Below are positions 28,301 through 42,300 of a DNA stretch of 64,000 nucleotides, piece after piece. Source of the DNA: Amblyornis subalaris. Taxonomy: Eukaryota; Chordata; Aves; Passeriformes; Ptilonorhynchidae. The notes beneath the pieces were generated by a model, which was given only the letters and a program-made list of their open reading frames with translations, had not been told where the DNA came from and ran no database searches. Positions within the stretch are counted from its first letter, which is position 1, and each line of letters begins with the position of its first letter. The position numbers and the translations under genes are program-made. The stretch is from the NCBI GenBank assembly GCA_018881555.1, contig JACAXG010000165.1, positions 182,479 through 246,478 of the forward strand. The letters run 5' to 3'.

Positions 28301-31300
28301 GTGTAAGCTTACAGCGTCAAAACCAAGATGAAAGTTAACAACACATGATGCTCAGAGGGGCCTTTCTGACTGATTTCATGCCATACTGACTCCAAATGCT
28401 GTGCTGCCCTGTGGTCAAAGTTTACCTTTAGTTAACATGCTTTGTACCTTGCAAGTTGTTATCTGGTAGTTGCTTGAAGACACTGATTCACAGCCATTTT
28501 TTTTTCTCTAAAGATCAACCTCTTCTAATTTCCTTCTAAAATGTAACCGGCTCTTGCCTGACTCGGAAAACTAACGAAACCTGGTTACACAAAGATTTCT
28601 TTATTTTGCTCTTCAACCATCCCCTCCCCAGCTTGCAGCAATACTCCTCCTAAAACACCACTGTCAGGAAAGACAAAGCATCACTCAGACCAGGTGAGGG
28701 CCAGGAATGCATGGCCCAGCTTGCAGGCAGCTGCCATGCAAACCCCAGCCTGCCTGAATTCTGCTCATCCTTCCCACAGTGGGACACTTGTTTGGGTCTC
28801 TTCTATCCTACCACTGGTTTTTCAGTGAATGTTGAAATATGGCATCCTAATTATCTTTCAAAAAGAGCTTTAAAATTGGCTTTTATCAGCCAACAAAAAC
28901 GTGTGTCAAGGGGAAATGGATAGACTCACTGTCCTTCTGCAACCGAACTACATTATGGAGGAAGGATCTGCACTTCACTCACTATCTCATGACACACCTC
29001 CATGTTTCCACATGCTGCTGAAAATATGCTGTCATTTTCCTGTGTGCCACAGAGATGCTTCAAAGCAACACTTACCACAGCGAAGTGGGGCAAATCAATG
29101 GCATTCTGGCATTCACTTGCATTTTAATCAAGATGAGGAAGTGCATAATAGCATTTACTTCTAGAGATCTGAACAATACTGAACGACTGAAACATTGTGG
29201 GCTTTTGTGCACATGCCTCAAAAACTGGAAGAAATTAGTGAGAGGTTTCCTAGAGCCACCTTTTCTCTCTCCTTCCCCACCATGCACGTATCAAGACACA
29301 GCCTCTGTATTAAAGGCCTTTTCTACTCACCCAAAGCTATAAATGCAGGTTTTTAGTTTCTAATTAGACTCATTAGACACAGATGTGCTTCTTTCAAACC
29401 CAATCAAGCATTTATAAGGGTCAGCTGACATGGTATTCCAGTCCTCCATAGCAATTAAAGCAGGGCTCTACATTCGGAAACCAGTTCTAAAAATATTACT
29501 GCAGAATCCACAAATCTTAATGGTCTAGGTCAAACACACTCCACTTAAGTTCTCTAGGAACATTTTCCTGGTGAGCAGTGTGCAATATAACCCCATGGCA
29601 GAATCCCTTCTCTCACCTAGAACCCAACTGTTGAATGCTTTCAAAGACTCAGAGTCATATTGTGGCAAACAGGGAATTAGCAGTGTCAGAGACTGCGTGA
29701 TTTGACATGCACCACTTCAAACACAAGTGATGCTACATAAAGCAGGATGATGACCATCCAGGTCTGGACTGAGCCGCTCCTATAAAAAGAGCATCTTCCT
29801 ACCAAGGCAGGTGACGGCTAACCCAGCCAGCAAACCGGACCACCACCACCACCCCCCCAAGTCTAGACCACTCTCTGGCTGAAGTTTTGGGAAGCCAAAG
29901 TCATCCTTTCTAGTTTAGAATTCCAGCTCTTTATGCCCAATTCTCTTCCATATTTCCTCTGTACCCTACCCACTTCAAAGTTTTTCAGTCTTACAGAGGA
30001 AACCCAGGAAGGCTTCACTTCCTCAGATCAACAAGCCTTTGAATCATAGATGTGTTACTGGTAAAAATTTACTGACTCAGTAACAACCAGAAATTCTTCT
30101 TGGAAAAACATGCCTGCCCCATGCACACCTGTGGTCCTTTCTCCCTGTTCTCACACAAGGCACTGCACTGTACTTATGGTGATGGTAGCGGAAGGGTTTT
30201 CAGGCCTGAGACTCCCCAGAAAATCCAGCCTATCCTCCCAGCACTGCAGTTAATCCAGAACTGAGTAACTTTATGCCTCGGGATTAGGATTCAAAGCTAT
30301 CGAATGAAGACACTATAATACAGTCACTGTTGGTCCATGGGCAGCTAATTCTAGAAGGAAAAGTTTACTCTCCTCTTTGTAGTGATTCCATGAGCAGACA
30401 TTACTGTATGGAGAGAGAAAACACAGCCATGTGGGAACTGTTGAGCCTTTAGCAATAAGCTTTATGAAAGAGCAAGTAGTGCAAATAAACATTTACTAAT
30501 GAGAACAACAGAAACTCAACCAAGAGAACATGTTGAAATACAAGGCTCCATAAAGTTTTACAGAACAATAGACTGGAGACCAACCTGTGCTGTACTGATC
30601 AGAAGAGCATGAAGGCACAAAGCTTCACCAGGGTAGAATGACCTGTTACACAGAACTGGCAAGGGAAAACACATCTCTGTTCCCTCCAGTATATTCTTTT
30701 CAGCACTGGTTTTCATTGCCTTGAATTGCAAGGTAAAGATAGAAGGATGAGTTTAAATGATTTATACCCCTATTAACATCAGTGACTTAAAAATAAAATC
30801 AGCAAGCATGGAACATAAATTTAAGTCATTAACTTCCCATTTATGCATTAGTTTTTATTCTGATGACTGGTCTTCATTTTTCAGACAAGGTTAACTTTTA
30901 CTTTGCCACTAAATCTAGACTTCTATCATAGTTGCTATTTTTGCTACTGGTATCAGTCTGCAAACAAAAATAATCATCCATGGTTATGTTTATCCAGACT
31001 CTGGTGTCACAATAAAATGGACCTGATACCCCTCCCTTCAAATTTCTACTCTGCTACTGAAACTATGGAATAGAAATTGGAGGTAAAGTGCACAAATACA
31101 GCTTTTAAAAAGCAATGAGAAGCCTTAAAAGCACTGCACATCTAAGATTATAAATGCATTTTTAAGCAACGTGTTGCAAAACTGATCAAATTTCTGACCA
31201 TGAATCAACAAGATTTCAGAACAAACAGGTCTCTGCCTCAGTCTTCTATCACAGGTTGATTTAAAAAAAAAAGCTTTCTTTCCTTTTTTGCTCAATTAAT

Positions 31301-34300
31301 TTCTCAACTGTGAAGTTATTATTAATAAACTGAAAATGTTTCTCATGTCCCTGAAGAGACAATTACCAAAAAAGCTGGGGCTTTGCACATCAAACCTAGG
31401 CACCAGGTATTCAGACAGTGACTTGTCCAGTTTGCTAGTTGGACCATGAAGTGTTGATATCCATGTTCCTCTGAATGTTTTCTTTATACAGTACGAAGTT
31501 TCTTTCACACAGGTTGATTCTGAAATACTTAATCTTTAAAACAGCTGATCACACAGTTAAAATCGAATTCAATTATGTTAGCCAGTGAATTGCCTGGCAA
31601 GTTCCCTGTTACCTGACAGACATCACTGGGTTGAAACTGCACCAATGAGCAACAGTATCATAATTCAAATTTCAAATCCAAGCATCTCCCTCTATCTCTT
31701 TCTTCTTAAAAAGCATGCATAGTAACCACTACATTCCCTAATTTTGTAGTAGTATTCCCAGAAACTTTCTTTAAACTTTGATATCAAAGTGTTTTTCAGC
31801 TTAACTGTCTCTTTCATACAAGAACTCCAGAAATGGTTGCTTGAAAGAAGAAGAAAAGTTGAAAACTGTCAAGAGAACAGGCTGACAACTAATCAGACCT
31901 CTCTAAAGCCTCTCTGTCTCCAGGGAACAGAAGTGTGCGTGTTCACGCTGGTACAGGACACTTATATATACCTAGCCAGATGCTGCTCTGCTCCAGAAGC
32001 TGAAGTACTACTGCTTATTCAAAGAAGAGGTAAAAACAATGTGCAGTCTTGAGTATTTGTACAAAAACCAACACTTTCTGCTTTTGAATTCTGTTCTGCT
32101 GACAACCACGCATTGAGAAGTGCACTGCAGAACAAGCAAGTGTTGGAAAACCAATCTTTAATGCTTTAAGGGATTAAATGAGCAACTGACCTCCCCATGA
32201 ATGTATTGACAAGAATTTCTCAAAGTGTCATTTAAAATAAGGTGGCCAAAAAAGCTGGAAGTTGCTCAAACCTGAAGGTATTTTTTTATGGTGCAATGGC
32301 TTTTCGTTTCTAACATGCTGACTTCTATACCTGTACTGTGAAGAGGCTGGTCTGGGCTGTGCAACCCAACTTACATGGGGAGGAAAATAAGAGCGGTCTA
32401 GCAGAAGGCAGAGGGCTCCCCCACCAAAAATTCTGAAAAGAGAGGTAAATTTATGTTGAATTGTTTAGAAAAACAAGCTTGTGCTGAGCAGACCACCGCA
32501 GCCCGAAGTGTTATATTTAATATTTCCTAAAAAATCTCACTGCATTCCACCAGATTTCAGTGGCAGGTTTGTGTCTATCAAGGTTTCAGAAACTCTGACC
32601 TTGGCAAAGATTTGACTTTTACTGTGGCTTTCTCTCAGAAGCCTTGTTAGAGGTCAATGGCCTCTGGCACTTCTTCATCTGTGCTATTGCTGCCTAATTA
32701 CAGCCTAATTGCTGTTTCCCGTCCCACTGAACACCCAACAAGCCTGTGGCTCCCTCTCCTGTGTGTGCCTGATAGATAGGTTGTTGATTTGAAGTTTTCC
32801 AGGGTCTCTTTCCCTCTGCTCTGCTACAAGCTGTCATAGATGTGACAGTCTGGGTCACATCTCAGGTAGTCCCATGATGTGTGTGCTGGTACCCGCTGTC
32901 ACCCTTTGCCAGCAGCTACACTTTGTCACACAAAAACACCCTTACAAGCCTCTGCTGGGAAACTGCAATCTCTCCTTAGCTGCTTCACCTCCAGTCTCCA
33001 GCAGACACACACTAAGCTTGGTGGCTATCACACCAAGGACAGAAGCCTGTAATTGCACGCCAACACACCTGGCTCATCCCAGTATTTAAAGTAGGATCCG
33101 ACCCTATGGCAACCTGAAGTAATGTGGGGGAACAGCAGCAGGAGGACTGGCAGCAAGAAGACAGCTTAAGACAGGCATCTTTAGTGATACATTTGAAAGC
33201 GAATTGATCTGCAGAACCACCGTGCAAAACACTCACGTCTGAATCAAGAAAAAGTCTCAACCAAACCCACTCCCGGAGCAGGAAAACCTTAAATCTCTGC
33301 TCAGCACAGTTGTATGGATGTCTGAGAATAAAAAGGCTGTGTCACGGAGTCCAGCCTTACAGACTGGCCAGGAAATGACACTGCACGTTCAGTCCTTTGG
33401 GGCTACTTGCCCTGAGAAACAAAACCCTGCATTGCAGCTCTAAGCCAGCACCAAGGCACATCCGTACTACAATGAATTGGCACCAACTTTTTAGATACTT
33501 TTTTCCCACACAACATGCTGACCCAGCAATGGTCTAGCAGGAGCTTGTATTTTAGCTCACACATTTACTATATTTGATGTTACTCTCCTGAAACAAATAC
33601 CTATCAGAAAAAAAGTGCCATGTAGTTTCTCAGCTGAACCTAGCCCTCCACAAACATCTGGAGAAATCTTAAGTCTCTGTTTGCCCACCCATTCACTCAC
33701 TTATTTTATGGGCACAGCCAAAGCATATACATAATTTAAAACTCTTATCTGATGGCTTTTGTCGGGGCATTGTTGAGCTCTTCCATTGTCTCCAGTTTTC
33801 TCTGCAGCCTAGCACACCATGGTAGCATAGGAGTCACTTATAGAAATCACCAAAACTACTGAAAAATGTTTACTGAGTAAAATTATTTCAAGAAAAATCA
33901 AAACAGATACCAGAGGCCAATCCACACAGCTTGTTCTGTTCTGTAACATTTTTCCAACAGCCGCAGGATGCAAAAAATCCTTCTCCTCAAACACCTTTCA
34001 GATAGTTGTTTAGAACAAAAACATTGCAGCACAGCTGGCAATCATGCTAACCTGCAAAAGCTCTGCAGACTGCCCCCACTAAACACTGCATTGACCAAAT
34101 AAGAAAGATGCACAATTCTATACAACATTCAGTAGCACTTAGAATTTGCTTGGAAACTTCAGTTTAGTTCAGCAAGTAAGTGTTAAGAGAAATCTCATTT
34201 TCTTCCCTATTTCTTAAGCAAAGTTACTTGTACCCAAGTTTCCACGCTGCAACCCCCGTAGTTACCTACAAAACACATCCTTTAGAACACATATAACTAA

Positions 34301-36461
34301 AGTCAAATAAGTGAGCATCAAATAATCTCCCTCCTGACTCTTTCTCCACAAGTAGCCTGGCTGGAAGCAGTTGGAATTTGTTAGTAAATGAAGGCACATG
34401 ACCAAGAGCCAATACAACTTCTTCATGACCAGCACATGCTCTTGCATAGCTTAGAGGCAAATCTCCCTCAAGAGATTAAAAAATTTCAGTGCTCTGAGGG
34501 GCTTGGTACCATCGGAGTTAGTGCAGTGCAACTGAAAGACAACTCCACTTAGCTTTAAACAAGTTACCTGAGGTATATTTTAATCAAAAAAAGTACAGAG
34601 CTCACTGAAGGCTAAATTACCCGACTTTTAGGGTGGACTTTGCAGTCCTGGAAGGCTCCATGCTGGCATGTCTGGACAGAGATGCTCAGCTTAACATTAA
34701 TTTGGGCATCTCTACATTATGCTGGAGTCTTGTCGTGGTTACAGGATGGATGCACCCCCAGCTGTTACCGGAAATGGAGAACAACACCATATCCCCATTC
34801 ATTTTCTCATGTGGTTGCAACCATCACCACTGTGAAACCAACAGCTGCCCACATCACATCATATTCCATACTGGATAGGAGGTTCCTTCCATGAAAGAGA
34901 CTTAAAAAACCCATTAGACTAAAATGATCTATAGCTCATAATGAAATGCCAGTTAGCTAAAGGACACAGACAAACCATTCAGTTGCAAGAGAAAAATTGT
35001 TATAAAAATACTTTTTATTTCTGGTAAAGGTACATTCGTATACTTCTTGCTTACATAAAAGTGAAATAATTTCAGAATTGTAGGTCTTGTATCAAGTTAG
35101 GTTGTCACATTCTGTCTGCAGGAACAAGAGAACTGGTGTTCAGGGAGAACAGAGGATGTGGATGTCACGCTTGAAAAGGCTCCTTCTAGTCCATGATGGC
35201 TGCTGACCACCATCTGACTTCAGCAAGAACAACTAGAGGTTAGACAAACAAAAATCAATGCCGCAAGATTACACTGGAGATCACTTCTGGAATGCAGGTG
35301 TCTAGCTCTCAGGAGCTGTAAGGTTCCATACACCGTTTCATTGTCCGGATAGGATTAATTTTGATTTGGGTTGTTTTTGTTGGAGAATTCCCACTGCTTC
35401 TAGGAGAGCCATGACCTGCGAGCTCCAAAGGAAAGTTCACATGAACAGTTTATTAATTTAGTTTTGTTTCACCCTCATCTGCCTAGCTGGTTTCTTAGGA
35501 GATGGCCGATACCTCCACAGGGAGACCTGCCAGAACATCAGAGACGCTGCTGAAATGTGAACCCCAAATCCATGTTTTGACCTTGGTTACAGAAGGCCAG
35601 CATTGTGTGGTTCCAGTGTCTTTGTCTCTGACCACCCCAGGAAGCAAAGACAGACTTAACCAGAAAACCTGTTCCACAATGGAAAGACATTTAAAAAATA
35701 ATCAATTGAGAACAGACGTCTAAATCCCTGATCTTGTTAGCATTGCTTTAGTGTCCTCGAAGGGCTGTCAGAGCTCTCTTCATCTATGGGAAGAAACCTT
35801 GTTTGTACCAGAAAGACAATGGAACATTAAATATAAATCTAATATTCAGTGAGTTTACAACATGTTGGTTGCCCGTAGCAACAAAGGGGCAGTATCGCCA
35901 GACTCTACTTAACTGAGACTGCAATTTTAATCAATATTAACTGAGTGCACATCCAACCAAATGTTTATTCTTGACATAGAGCTGACATTTATGTACAACT
36001 ATCAGGTTCAAAAGCTATTTTTCTAACATCCAGGCCTGAGAATACTAAAAGATACAGTGGTACAGCACCACAAAATTCTCCTGTTCTTAATCAACACTGT
36101 ACACAGGAAGTTTAAACCTTACAAAGAACAATCTAGAGGACCATGAGCCTCTTTCCTGAAGTGTGGGCAAAAAGTCTCTCATGCTGGCCAGAAATTTTTA
36201 CTGATTTTGGCTCATCAGGATGTTTCTGTGACTCTTACCCACCTTCTACACATTTTTGGGACGGAACTAAAACCCTTCAGCACCAGTGGTCCAGGCTCAT
36301 CTCCTTTTCTATAGCTCTTTAGTAGAGACAGGTTCACAGATAGGACAGATTAAAACAATTTGGAAGAGAGAAGAAAGATTTTTGCATCTGTTTTATAACT
36401 CATTCCTTCAGCAGGCCATAGTGGATGGAGCTTTGGCGCAATTTTAGCTTAAACAGGGAAC
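25337..36461. other. Gene-free intronic DNA
   Basis: Apart from the ankyrin-like frame near 34.3 kb I see no coding or mobile-element signal. A weak MIR-like phrase (AAGAAACTGAAGCACAGGG, about 28276) is too short to call. Confidence 0.55.
34266..34475 (-). pseudogene. Possible decayed ankyrin-like coding fragment
   Basis: The minus-strand frame opens at 34475 and stops at 34266. It begins SLEGDLPLSYARACAGHEEV and continues VLALGHVPSFTNKF, then QLLPARLLVEKESGG. The first part fits the ankyrin pattern G-x-T-P-L-x-x-A...G-H-x-x-V-V-x-x-L with one extra residue and Ser for His. Just upstream the same strand reads VALH before stops, which could be a preceding broken repeat. There is no ATG at the start of the homologous part, no clear splice acceptor, and there are stops on both sides. 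If real it is a dead fragment. Chance cannot be excluded. Confidence 0.2.
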
Positions 36462-36522
36462 CACAGAATATTCTGAGTTGGAAGGGACCTACAGAGACCA
36501 TCAAGTTCAACCTTGAACTTCT
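36462..36522 (-). mobile_element. CR1 3'-end remnant
   Basis: CACAGAATATTCTGAGTTGG, AAGGGACCTACAGAGACCAT and CAAGTTCAACC match the inverted CR1 tail. Similarity fades after about 60 bp, so it is either heavily truncated or the rest is too diverged to recognise. Confidence 0.7.
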
Positions 36523-38940
36523 ATGTGTGTACCTGCTACACCAAAACAGCAGAACAACAGCTTACAGGAGGGGTTAGCCTTGCAAGCCCTGAAGTACCTG
36601 AAGTACTCCAGTGTACTCAATGCTGCCAGAGGCCTGTAGGTAGCAAAGGAACCACCACACAGGCCTCCCACCATCCGCTGGATAATTAGCCAGATGGCAA
36701 GCCTGCAACAAAGTCACCATGAGGCCATCCATGTTCCTGTTCACTGAACCTTGTAATGCAGCTTAATTTCTCCAATCTAAATACCAAGCCCTGAAAGCTG
36801 CTGTATCTCTTGCCCGTTTTCTAGATAACCTTAGGTATCCAGAAGGGAGCTCTCTGCATTAAAAATAGAATGTGTCACATTAAGCCATTGGCACATTCTA
36901 TAAGAGCTGGGGAAAATGTTTTTAAGAAAGCATTCTAAATAATATTGGCTGTTGTTCTTGCTACTACCTGGCCCCTGTATTCAAAGGGCATTCAGCACAG
37001 TAAAGGCTCCTTGTGACTGGTGAGAAAAGACCAGCCTCAGCACCACAAACATTGCTAAATCTACAGAAATCCTTCTCCAAGTTATGAGCAGGAGATAAGG
37101 ACTTCTGAGAGCAACTCCTCTAGCAACTAGAAGGAATTCTTGCTAATTGCTTTACCGGCAACCTTCAACCCAGCTTTTAGCCATGGGTTTATTTTCAAAC
37201 GCTTTAACCCAAGAGTCCCTCAATGTGCAGTAGGATACACAGCCTGACACCGGGACTGGTTGGTGCCCTGTCCTGTTTCCTGGCATGTATGACCAACTCA
37301 TCTCTGGCTGTGACATTCAAGACAGTGACCATAAAGCTTGCTGTGGAACAAGTGACAGAAGCACACAGCAACGCTCCTTGAGGGGCAAGGCAGCTAAATT
37401 TACACATTTATGTAAACACAGCTTAAACACATGGTGAGGATGTTAAAAACCAGCCATTGCGGTGTACATATACAAACTGTTTTTTCTTAAACTGAAACGT
37501 CTGTGTACTCTTACCGCTAGACAATGCACTGTGAAACCCATTCTGTTTCACCCGAGCAATGTCAGGCAATATTTCTTTTTATTGACACTTGGAGCTCTAA
37601 TATTTCACCCACTACAAGTACTGCTGGAAGGGAAACATCTAGTAGCCAACAAAAGCTTGTTGCGGTACTAAAGCCAGCACCTGAGAAAAAACCAAGTGAT
37701 GCCTGGCATCTTAAGCAGGATTAGGCACATCCTTCTTACCAGAAGAAGTTATTGTACTTCAGTAACTCAAAGCAACATATAAGAATAATTTTCTCTGCAC
37801 TGACAGCTGTAAGAATCTCAATCATTCCTTCACACCAATCTAATAATAAGAAGGCAGAATTCAAGGGAAGAAGTTGCTCTTCTCATAAACCTACCAGCTG
37901 AGGTTTGGAACAAAACAAAAAGGTAAAGGTTTCTCCTTTATTTTTTATTTCTTGACTTCAGAGGCATGAAGGAAAGGAAATCTGACAGAAAAGTTGCAAG
38001 AAAAACATCTGTTCAACATTAAATCATCATAGCTAGTGGTGGAATTCTATCAACACCAGAGAGCAGAGACCCCTATAAAAAAAACAGTGGTAAAGGCAGG
38101 AGTTCTTCAGAATAACATAAAATACCAAGGCTAGGAGAGCTGATGACTCTTTTTTTTTTTAGCTCTTCACAGAGCACAACTTAGTGGCACAAGACAGGAC
38201 AGAGACCAATCGCAGTAATAAGTAAAATGCTTCCCACCTACTTACTCAAAGGTATGTAGCCCTTTGAAAAGGCTTGCGTTTTGGTTGTTTGGTTTGGGTT
38301 TTTTAAGGTATGTAAAGAGACTGATTCAGATCTTCTGTGTACTGGGGGACATGCAGGATTATCAGGAGTCCACTAGCTCTGTGCAACTGAAAAACATGCT
38401 GCATTTCAGCCAGGTCTGAAGACAGACCTGCACCTGTGGCAGAGTAGAGCAATACCAGGATGTTCACTGACCAGGAGACACACCATGGGGTAACAGCTCC
38501 TTAAGATGTTTTTCTCTCTCTTCTCCATCACTGATGTTGAGATCTCAGGCATCAATCCTTCCATCCCAAAAGACAGCTCTACTCTCAAATTAGAGCTTTT
38601 TGATGTGCATTAATCGCTCAGCACACCTCTCTGCCCTAAATAAAGTTTTTGCTTTTTTCTGATACAAATCCAGTTGAGTTTCAGAGCAGGAACTCAAGTC
38701 AGGAAACATTAATTAGGCTGAAACATACACTGGACATGGCGGGTGGTGTTCCAGGTGATCTGCCAAATTGAAGGAGGGCCAAGTTTACAGAGCCACTTAA
38801 CTTCACTCCAGCAAGCAGTAAAAGAATTTTTATATAAACCTCAGTGGTTTATAAGCCTTTTCTCCATCCTGCTTTAGAGGAATTACGAGAACACCTGTGA
38901 ATATTAACACATAGAAACTGGACATAGTCAGGAATTGCTA
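36523..38940. other. Gene-free intronic DNA between two CR1 copies
   Basis: Holds only T and A runs (about 38150-38160, 38078) and short chance frames. Nothing else seen. Confidence 0.6.
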
Positions 38941-39375
38941 AATCACAGAATCATCACAGATTCATAGAATGGCCTGGGTTGGAAGGAACCTGAAAGATCA
39001 TCTTGTTCCAACACCCCTGACATGAGCAGGGACAGCTTCCACCAGACCAGGTTGCTCAGAGCCCCATCCAGCCTGGCCTTGAACACTCCCAGGGATGGGG
39101 CATCCACAATTTCTCTGGGCAACCTGTTCCAGTGCCTCACCACTCTCACAGTAATAATTCCTAATATCTAACCTAAACCTACTCTCTGTCAGTTTGAAGC
39201 CATTTCCCCTTGTCCTATCACTCCAGGCCCTTGTAAAAAGTACCTCTCCATTGTTCTCGTAGGCTCCCTTTAGGTACTGGAAGGTCCTGCAATTAGATCA
39301 CCTCAAAGCCTTCTCTTCTCCAGGCTGAACAATCCCAGTTCTCTTAGCCTGTCCTCGTATGAGTTGCAACAACTC
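38941..39375 (-). mobile_element. CR1 LINE 3' end with ORF2 C-terminal remnant
   Basis: The inverted CR1 tail (TCACAGAATCATCACAG...TTCATAGAATGG) and GGGTTGGAAGGAACC are followed by typical CR1 3' sequence. The minus-strand frame reads RVVRHWNRLPREIVDAPSLG and ALSNLVWWKL, the classic end of CR1 ORF2. The fragment is about 435 bp and 5'-truncated, as most CR1 copies are. It is the best-preserved CR1 in the window. Confidence 0.95.
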
Positions 39376-42300
39376 CTCTTCTTATGTTTCTATACTTCTA
39401 GGTTTTTATTTCTTAAAAAAGTTTCTGCAAGACAAAAGTAGTTTTAAAATAACTTCACATCCATTTGGTTCTTCTAGCCTTTAAGAAATCTCTAACTCGA
39501 ACTGATGACACCATTTAGGAGAGGGTTCATCCGAATCCTAACCATACACAGTCTACACCCCATCATGGCCATGTCTGTTAGGTGCCTCTCGTTCTGTGAA
39601 GGGTACAGTACATTCCACCACCACTCAAGTGACCACAACACAATCCCCTCTTTCAGACAGGAACCTTACTGAAAACTAACCAAGTCGCTCTGGTTTAGTG
39701 TTGTGTGTTCATGCCTGCGCACTGCCTGCACCATCTGATGCACAGTGAGACTCGAGTTCAGGCAGTGTTTGCTTACAATAGACTTTGGCTGTGGGCAGAC
39801 ACTCCAGGCATTAACTGGAGATCATGCTGACAAATACAGCAAAACCAACCTGGAAACTCAGGGAAGGACAACAACTAGCTTTTGAAAAATCTGACCCAGC
39901 AACACAAAATGGCAACTGACTCAACTAATGGCTGATTGTTTGAGTAAAGGAGTAAAAGTACTTCCATGTGCATAACAATATTTTGAAGTTTGAGAGGATT
40001 CTAGTGGCAGTGACAGATCCATAAGGACATTCACTGTTCACTGCAATACAGGAGGGTAGCACTACAGTGTGCCGGAGAAGCAGCCCTGTCTTTGAAGAGT
40101 AGGCACAGATCCATCTAAAAGCTAATTTAGACACATTTTGTTTGTTAATTCAAAAGAAAAGGCTGATTGAGAACTACTGAAATTACCAAAATACTCATTT
40201 GGAAGTGACCACCATTAAATTTCACGTGATTTACCAGTTAAGCTGAACCTTTTGTTTTTATCATCAAAGGCAATCAGCAGAATTAAATCCCATGCCCTAG
40301 TAATGCCCAAGGAAGAGCACTTCTACTTTGGCATAATAAAAAGGATGAACTTGCCTTCTCAGCCTTGAAAAATTAAAGGATTTGTCGTGTTTATCTATTA
40401 AGACCACAGCCTGAAGTACAGCTTCAGACTATTAAGAGAAAGTTCTTCAGCCCTGCGAAACCAAAAGAACAAGCTTGCAATATCAAGGGGATAAAAACTC
40501 AGCAAGGGTCTAATACACTTCAGAATATCAATCTTGGAGCAGTATTTAACAGACCTGCTTCATCCATGCCTCCTGGCTCTCTGTGTGTCAGCATGAACAC
40601 GTTATCACCGTTGCAACTGACTGCTGGCACTTGCCTGTGATGTTAATGAGTTCTGAATTTATGCAAAGTCTCCCGGTTGGTGCTTCTGCAATATCTACCG
40701 ACCGAGATACCAGTGCAGCATACCTGTGGTAAAAGCATCTAGCTTTCTCCCAGTTATTAATTAATACAGCAAGCCGGACTTCAGTGGCCATTTGAAAACC
40801 TTTCAAAAACACAAAATCAACTGGCCTAGAAAAAAAAGAGTTAACAAAAATGCATCATGACCTGGTTTTGAGTTCCTACATATCTATTAAAAAAACTTCA
40901 TGACATTTTCCTAGAATTCTGATGAATTTTTCAAAAAAGACAAATCAGAAACCAGAAATAAAATGTTTGATCCTCGAAGCAATTAGGATTTGCAAAAAGC
41001 TGTGAGGACCTTGTGCAATCAAGTAAATCTGCACCGACAGAATAACGTCACAGCTTTTTTACAGAATTATCCATGGTCATTCAGCATCACAGCCACTGTC
41101 AAATATCCACCGCTTAATAAGAGGGAGGAAATGAAGTGAGGCAGCATCAAACACACACTTACTATGCCAGTAAAAGCACCTTCTGCCTCTCCTGCCAGGC
41201 GCTAGGATATTAGCCACCAGCTTCCCAAAAACCAGCACTGCTATGCACATAGTACTAAATATTCACTCAAGGGTGAATCATTCGGATGAGCACGGGGAAA
41301 CTTCGGGACTACTAGAGTCAATAGCATGGAATACTGGTTTCCAGATCAAAGTTGAAGAGAGAGATGGAGTCTTGGCAACACATGCACATACCTTCTCCAT
41401 CTCATACGCAGACCCAGCAACCAGGGTCCCAGTCACTACAAAGAGTTGAAGCATTCATCTAATTCACTCATTTGCCAAATCGAGCACAGCTTATGGTCAG
41501 AAACCAAGCAGCAAGCACTGCAATCTTCACACCTCTGAAAGTCAATACAGAAGCAACTCTAGGTCTAATGTGCACTATCAGCTAACCTCACGGGACAAAT
41601 CTTTTTTGTTTGGTTGGTTTCTACCTGAAGAAATTTTCTCCCAAAATTCAGAGATTAATCTTTGAGAATTCAATGTTGCAAAACTAGAACCTCAGACTTA
41701 ATAAATGCTCATATCTAACATTTCCCACTGCAGCACAGGGCACCTTCTTTTCTACAGAATGCATGAATTATAAATTCTATGTAGCTACATAATCCAAATA
41801 AAACATTCTCCCATAACCAGATAATCTCTTTATAATAATTCTTACATGCACAGCATGGATCACCTCAGTTATTACCACAATCACTTTGCCCTAATTTTTG
41901 CAAGAAGTACAAGAAATTCTTTTCACAGAACTGCTTTTGTGATATGCTTTCTAAGGTACATCCACTGAAGGGTTTGGCTCTGCTGGAAATGATGAAAACA
42001 AGGGGCACTACAACTTTTTATTCCACCAGAGCAGCAGAAGAACAGTTAATGTTTTGCAGAATTATCTTCAGGTTTCACATTAGCATCCTGAAGTGGCAAT
42101 CCCTTCCAGTTAAATCTCAGTTCAAATGTGTCACGACGGACCTGCTCTAACTCCTTTAACAATACCCATTTCCCCTTAATCGCAGTGATCAAAACTGGAA
42201 GCTGATCTGACTTTTGACACACACATTAACAGAAATGGAATCACGAGCCAGCAGTTTCTCCTTGGCTTACCAACTGCCAAGAACCCAACATGAAGTGCAG

